From Marisa cornuarietis (Eukaryota > Mollusca > Gastropoda > Architaenioglossa > Ampullariidae): a stretch of 64,000 nt of DNA. The notes beneath the pieces are model-generated. The model was not told the origin of the DNA. It did not search any database and saw nothing but the letters and a program-made list of their open reading frames with translations. Made by a program: the position numbers and the translations under genes. Positions 60,383 to 64,000 of this stretch are shown piece after piece; the stretch's first letter is position 1; each line of letters starts with the position of its first letter. The DNA lies in assembly GCA_004794655.1 (NCBI GenBank), contig SMMW01000618.1, positions 1,922,001 through 1,986,000 of the forward strand. The letters are read 5' to 3'.

Positions 60383-62637
60383 TCCATTTATAATGTGCAG
60401 GTATCCATTCAGAAGAATGCTCATTGCGCAGATATATATACAGATGGGGAGGTATCACAGATGTGTATTCCCCTATTTGGGCAAACTCTTTTGCATGATA
60501 TTTTCTACTCTGTCTGTTTAGGTGGGGGGAGGCATATGAAAGTAAATGTGTGTGCAGTAAAGAGGAGGAGGAAAGGCAGACTGGTAGCAACTGAGACTTT
60601 GGCAAAAATTTGTTTCTCTTTTTGGTAAGGAAGGGAACTGGAAGAAAGTCAGAAAAAAAAGAAACATAAGACACTTCAGTAAAACACTACAATTAAGACA
60701 CTGCAGTCAGGGTGTTCTACATAATACTGACAGCTGTTGTGCAAATGGCACCTAGTATATATAGTTGGAGTCAAATGTGTTATTTCATGTTCTTCCGTAA
60801 GTAAATTTAACTGCATGCTGCAGTATGAAATCACTGTTCAGCTAAGGCAACCATAATACTGTATATTGACTGGAAAAAGCCAATACAACTCTATAAGTGG
60901 ATAAAGCTTTGAGTTATTAAAAAAATCACAACACAAATGAGAAACATTTACTATGGCTCAGTTTACAAAGGTATCAGTGATAGGGTCAAACCATGATTAC
61001 ATCATATAGGGATCAGAGAGGATTAAATGTGAGTAGGTACTGAGCCACATTAAGGCACTTCATTTTTAACAAGTTTTTTATTCATAAATACCTGTATTTA
61101 CGCTACAATAAATCATAAGATTGGAGCTAATAACCTCTTTGTGGATCACTGCTTTACCAAATTCTTTTAGAGAATAGGATAACCTAGCTTCTGTTAAAGT
61201 TCTATTCTGCTGATCACCCTTTAAACATGTTACACTGACTATTTTGAGATCAGTAGATGACTTTCAACTGAAACTGCCAAGAACCAATTATAAAAAACAT
61301 TAATACATTTCTTTTTAGGTGCAATACATCTTTAGCTGCACTGCATATACAAGGCAAGAAATGAATATTTTAAGAAGATATATGCTCCAATATTATTCAG
61401 AAAGTAACAGACACAATTTCATTGCACTATGCCTATCTATAAAACATTATCTTGTCAAATACTACTACAGACATCCTTCAAGGTTTTGTAACAATCACAT
61501 GCTTACTTGGATCAGCCTTCAAGCAAATTAATCCTGAAGCTTTCACAACAATATTAGCCAAGATAGTTTAAAATGTTCACTGTAGCATCATACACTGCCA
61601 AAAAGCAAACATTAAATCTGTGAACAATAAATTGAACTTATATACATTTTTTAACAATTTCAGTACCAAAAGTTTTGTGTACTGGGAGAGGCGAAGAAAT
61701 CAAGTTTAAAAAAAAAATTAACATGGACAAATCAAAAATCAGCGTGACATGAACATTAATTCACACCAAAAGAGGTACAGAAAAATAATTTGATAAAGTT
61801 CCCAATGGGTAGTTATTGAATGATATGCAGTGTTATTTTTTCTGTTTTTATAACTGAGAACCTGCATTATTATTGTATCAACACTTGGTATGGGATACAA
61901 AAGAGATTTTGTCTGGTCATTTATTCTCTTTTCAGGGGAACTGGAGAGGAAGAATTTCATAGTCAAGCCAGGAGCATAAAAATGTCCTTTTGACCAGTTG
62001 GTTGATTCAACTGAACTAATCTGCAATTATGAGAAGCTAGCACAATGTAAAACACTGTTAAATCTTTCTTCTTCCTTTTCTAGCCATGTGGACAACATAG
62101 CTGAACCTTCCTTCATGCCAAGCAGATCAAATGTGCAAGAAGATCAGCTAGACAGTTCTCAGCGTCTAATGTACACTGGAAAACATATCTAACATAATAA
62201 TTTAAAGACAACTGCCAGACATGCCCTTTGTTAAAATTGATTGTTTTGAGAAATATTGGCAAATAATGCTACCGATGCTGATATTCATCTGTTCCATCAA
62301 CAAATTGTAATATGTCTAACACAGCAGCAACAAAGATTCTGCAAAGAAATATTTGCATGCCTTAAAAAAACATGCAGTTGTGCTGGTCTGCTGAATGCAT
62401 CCCACAGTGTAAACTTGCAGATCTAATGTGGTAACTTTCTTTAATCTCCTGCAGCCATTAAAAAAATGGCTCCAAAGTTTGAGAATGTGAAGAATGGAGT
62501 CACTCTAGACAATCAGTGCCCTCAACCACCATACTTGCAAAATCAGCTCCCTATCTGCTTATGTTCTGAGAATACAACTTGCTTTTCTCTGCAAAGGAAG
62601 GGAAGTTAATTATTCTGAAAGTTTTCAAGAACAGTGC
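58091..62637. other. AT-rich noncoding region downstream of the coiled-coil gene
   Basis: It lies 3' of the minus-strand gene that ends at 62638 and may contain its 3' untranslated region. A (GAT)n array occurs at 60331-60382. No coding frame is convincing. Confidence 0.4.
60331..60382 (+). repeat. (GAT)n microsatellite
   Basis: About 17 uninterrupted GAT units. Poly-Met and poly-Ser frames here are artefacts. Confidence 0.96.
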
Positions 62638-63550
62638 TTATGCAAAAATCTGAGACCTGTACAATGCCAGATGCTGATCACTAACTGCTATCCTCAAGTC
62701 TTTCTTGGCCTGTGCTTGGTCCTCTAATTTGCTGAAGTGGTTGATCCGCTGCATTTTTGCACTGTGATGCTGTTTATCAAGTGCTGCAGCTTTTGCATCC
62801 TGTTCGTTCAGCTGAGCTGTCACAGCATTTGAACGAGCTGCACTGTGTTGACGGCGTATTTGCTGCACAAAACACCACCGTTTTAACATGGAGACAGTTT
62901 CTACCATCATAACCTGACTCTCATTCCATTCATACTTGCAAGTAAAGAGAAATAACTTTTTGATATAAATGAATCCTAAGCAATGAGGAACATGCACAAC
63001 CTTACTTTATTCTGTTAAAATATAGGACAGAAAGAACATGGGTAAGAAACTGTTCCTTAGCTGGTCAGATAAATTCTCTCCCTTTTCATACCAAAATAAA
63101 GTTGCCATGTATGTATATAAAGTTGGTATTGTTGCTAGTGCATGATTAAATATCCACAATTGCAAATTCTGTACACAATAACATGCAACAACAAATATTT
63201 TGGACCATACCTCCCTCCTTTCTGTAATTTCATTCATTTCTTTCTGTTTCTGGGCTTCAATTGTTTCCCTCCGTTCTCGTCTCTGTCTCATGGCATCAAC
63301 TCGCTTCTCTTCACGCTCCTTCTCCCGCTGCTGGTTGTTTTCTATGTGCTTTCGTAATTCCTCGCTGATCTTTTTCTTGGCCTCCCTTGCCTTCTCTATC
63401 ATTACCCGCTCCTGCTGCTGCCGCTCTTGCTCGCGTTTGATTTGTGCCTGAACACGCTCCCGATGCCCATCTTGCATGAGAGACTTCATGTGGTTTTCAT
63501 TTGCCAGTCGCTCCTGCCATGCCATTTGCCGCTTTATATGGTGAAATCGT
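62638..63550 (-). CDS. C-terminal exons of a charged coiled-coil protein (possibly CCDC177/185-like)
   Basis: Two minus-strand exons: 63211-63550 (acceptor CTCACCTTTCAG, donor GAG|GTATGG) and 62638-62862 (acceptor TTTTGTGCAG, stop TAA at 62638-62640). They join in phase 0, and the first begins in phase 2, so more exons lie right of the window. The 187 residues are almost wholly alpha-helical and highly charged: RQMAWQERLANENHMKSL, VQAQIKREQERQQQERVMIE, REKEREEKRVDAMRQRRERR, KEMNEITERRE, then QIRRQHSAARSNAVTAQLNE and a tail ending LALYRSQIFA. This looks like a long single coiled coil of a cytoskeletal or ciliary type. The W-Q-E-R-L and repeated R-E-R pattern recalls CCDC177/CCDC185 proteins, but that is a guess. 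Gene structure is secure; identity is not. Confidence 0.78.
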
Positions 63551-64000
63551 CTGAAAGGTGAGTACATTTCTCATGGAAAATGTTTCATGTGAAACATTCA
63601 TCTAAATTGACATATCACAAATATTATCTTGACAAATGTTAAAGGTTAATTGTAATTGTCTGATGAAAAGAATTATGTAAATTAACAATATTCTAGCAGA
63701 AGTACATTTAATCTTAACCAAATCATAACTTTTTTATTTTTTTCTCTCAGAATGTGTATGTGCATGCACACTCACCTGAATGCACACAACAGACATAAGT
63801 GTTAATTTAAGCTTTTTGTTAGAATATGAAAATAGTTCTTAGTTAATCATTTTTTAGCACTTTCAGCATTGCTCTCTATATCATTATCCTGTAAAGTGTA
63901 GGAAAGAGCCTACCTCAAGTAACTCTAATCAAAACTTTTGGGGCAGAAATTAACTCCTTAACTTGAATGAAAGTTTTACTAGGCCTCTGATAATAGATTT
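63551..64000 (-). other. Intron of the coiled-coil gene
   Basis: It lies upstream of the 63550 acceptor on the minus strand and is AT-rich. No exon was recognised before the window edge. Confidence 0.5.

Noticed and set aside
60305..60628. 107-codon frame starting with poly-Met, and poly-Ser on the other strand
   Set aside because: Produced entirely by a (GAT)n microsatellite.

Overview
This is eukaryotic nuclear DNA from an animal, most likely a lophotrochozoan and probably a gastropod mollusc. Three things support this: spliced genes with GT-AG introns and phase-consistent exons, AT-rich noncoding DNA full of (CA)n, (GAT)n and (CT)n microsatellites, and degraded non-LTR retrotransposons, tRNA-headed SINEs and MITEs of the types common in molluscs. 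The species is an inference, not something read from the sequence. Everything was read by eye, with no similarity search.

Layout. (1) 645-2971, minus strand: five coding exons of a GAS2-type protein (calponin-homology domain). The gene runs off the left edge before its GAR domain. (2) About 3-41.6 kb: mostly noncoding, with several LINE ORF2 fragments (8.1, 12.5, 26.5, 33.7, 37.0 kb), two related tRNA-headed SINEs (19.0 and 24.5 kb, the second with a perfect 16-bp target-site duplication), a GGGGCCAGTTGCAC-ended MITE family (15.8, 25.9 kb), local minisatellites and a foldback-type element at 36.75-37.47 kb. The foldback element has arms made of an inverted 15-bp tandem repeat, encloses LINE sequence, and is bounded by an exact 10-bp duplication. 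One exon-like segment (13.13-13.30 kb) and promoter-like CpG-containing patches near 15.1 and 16.6 kb are noted with low confidence. (3) 42028-48588, plus strand: the main gene, six coding exons, all phase 0, giving a 1235-residue protein. It has a disordered N-terminal half, a hydrophobic Cys-rich membrane segment, a wax-ester-synthase/DGAT (WSD1)-like acyltransferase region and a coiled-coil plus Ser-rich tail. Its HHxxxDG active-site motif reads HLxxxDG, so the usual catalytic second histidine is replaced. (4) 48.6-62.6 kb: AT-rich noncoding DNA with two hAT-like MITE copies and one dispersed repeat. (5) 62638-63550, minus strand: the last two coding exons of a highly charged coiled-coil protein that enters from the right edge.

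The three genes show no sign of a shared pathway. The most notable items are the active-site change and unusual architecture of the acyltransferase-like protein, and the foldback element carrying retrotransposon sequence.
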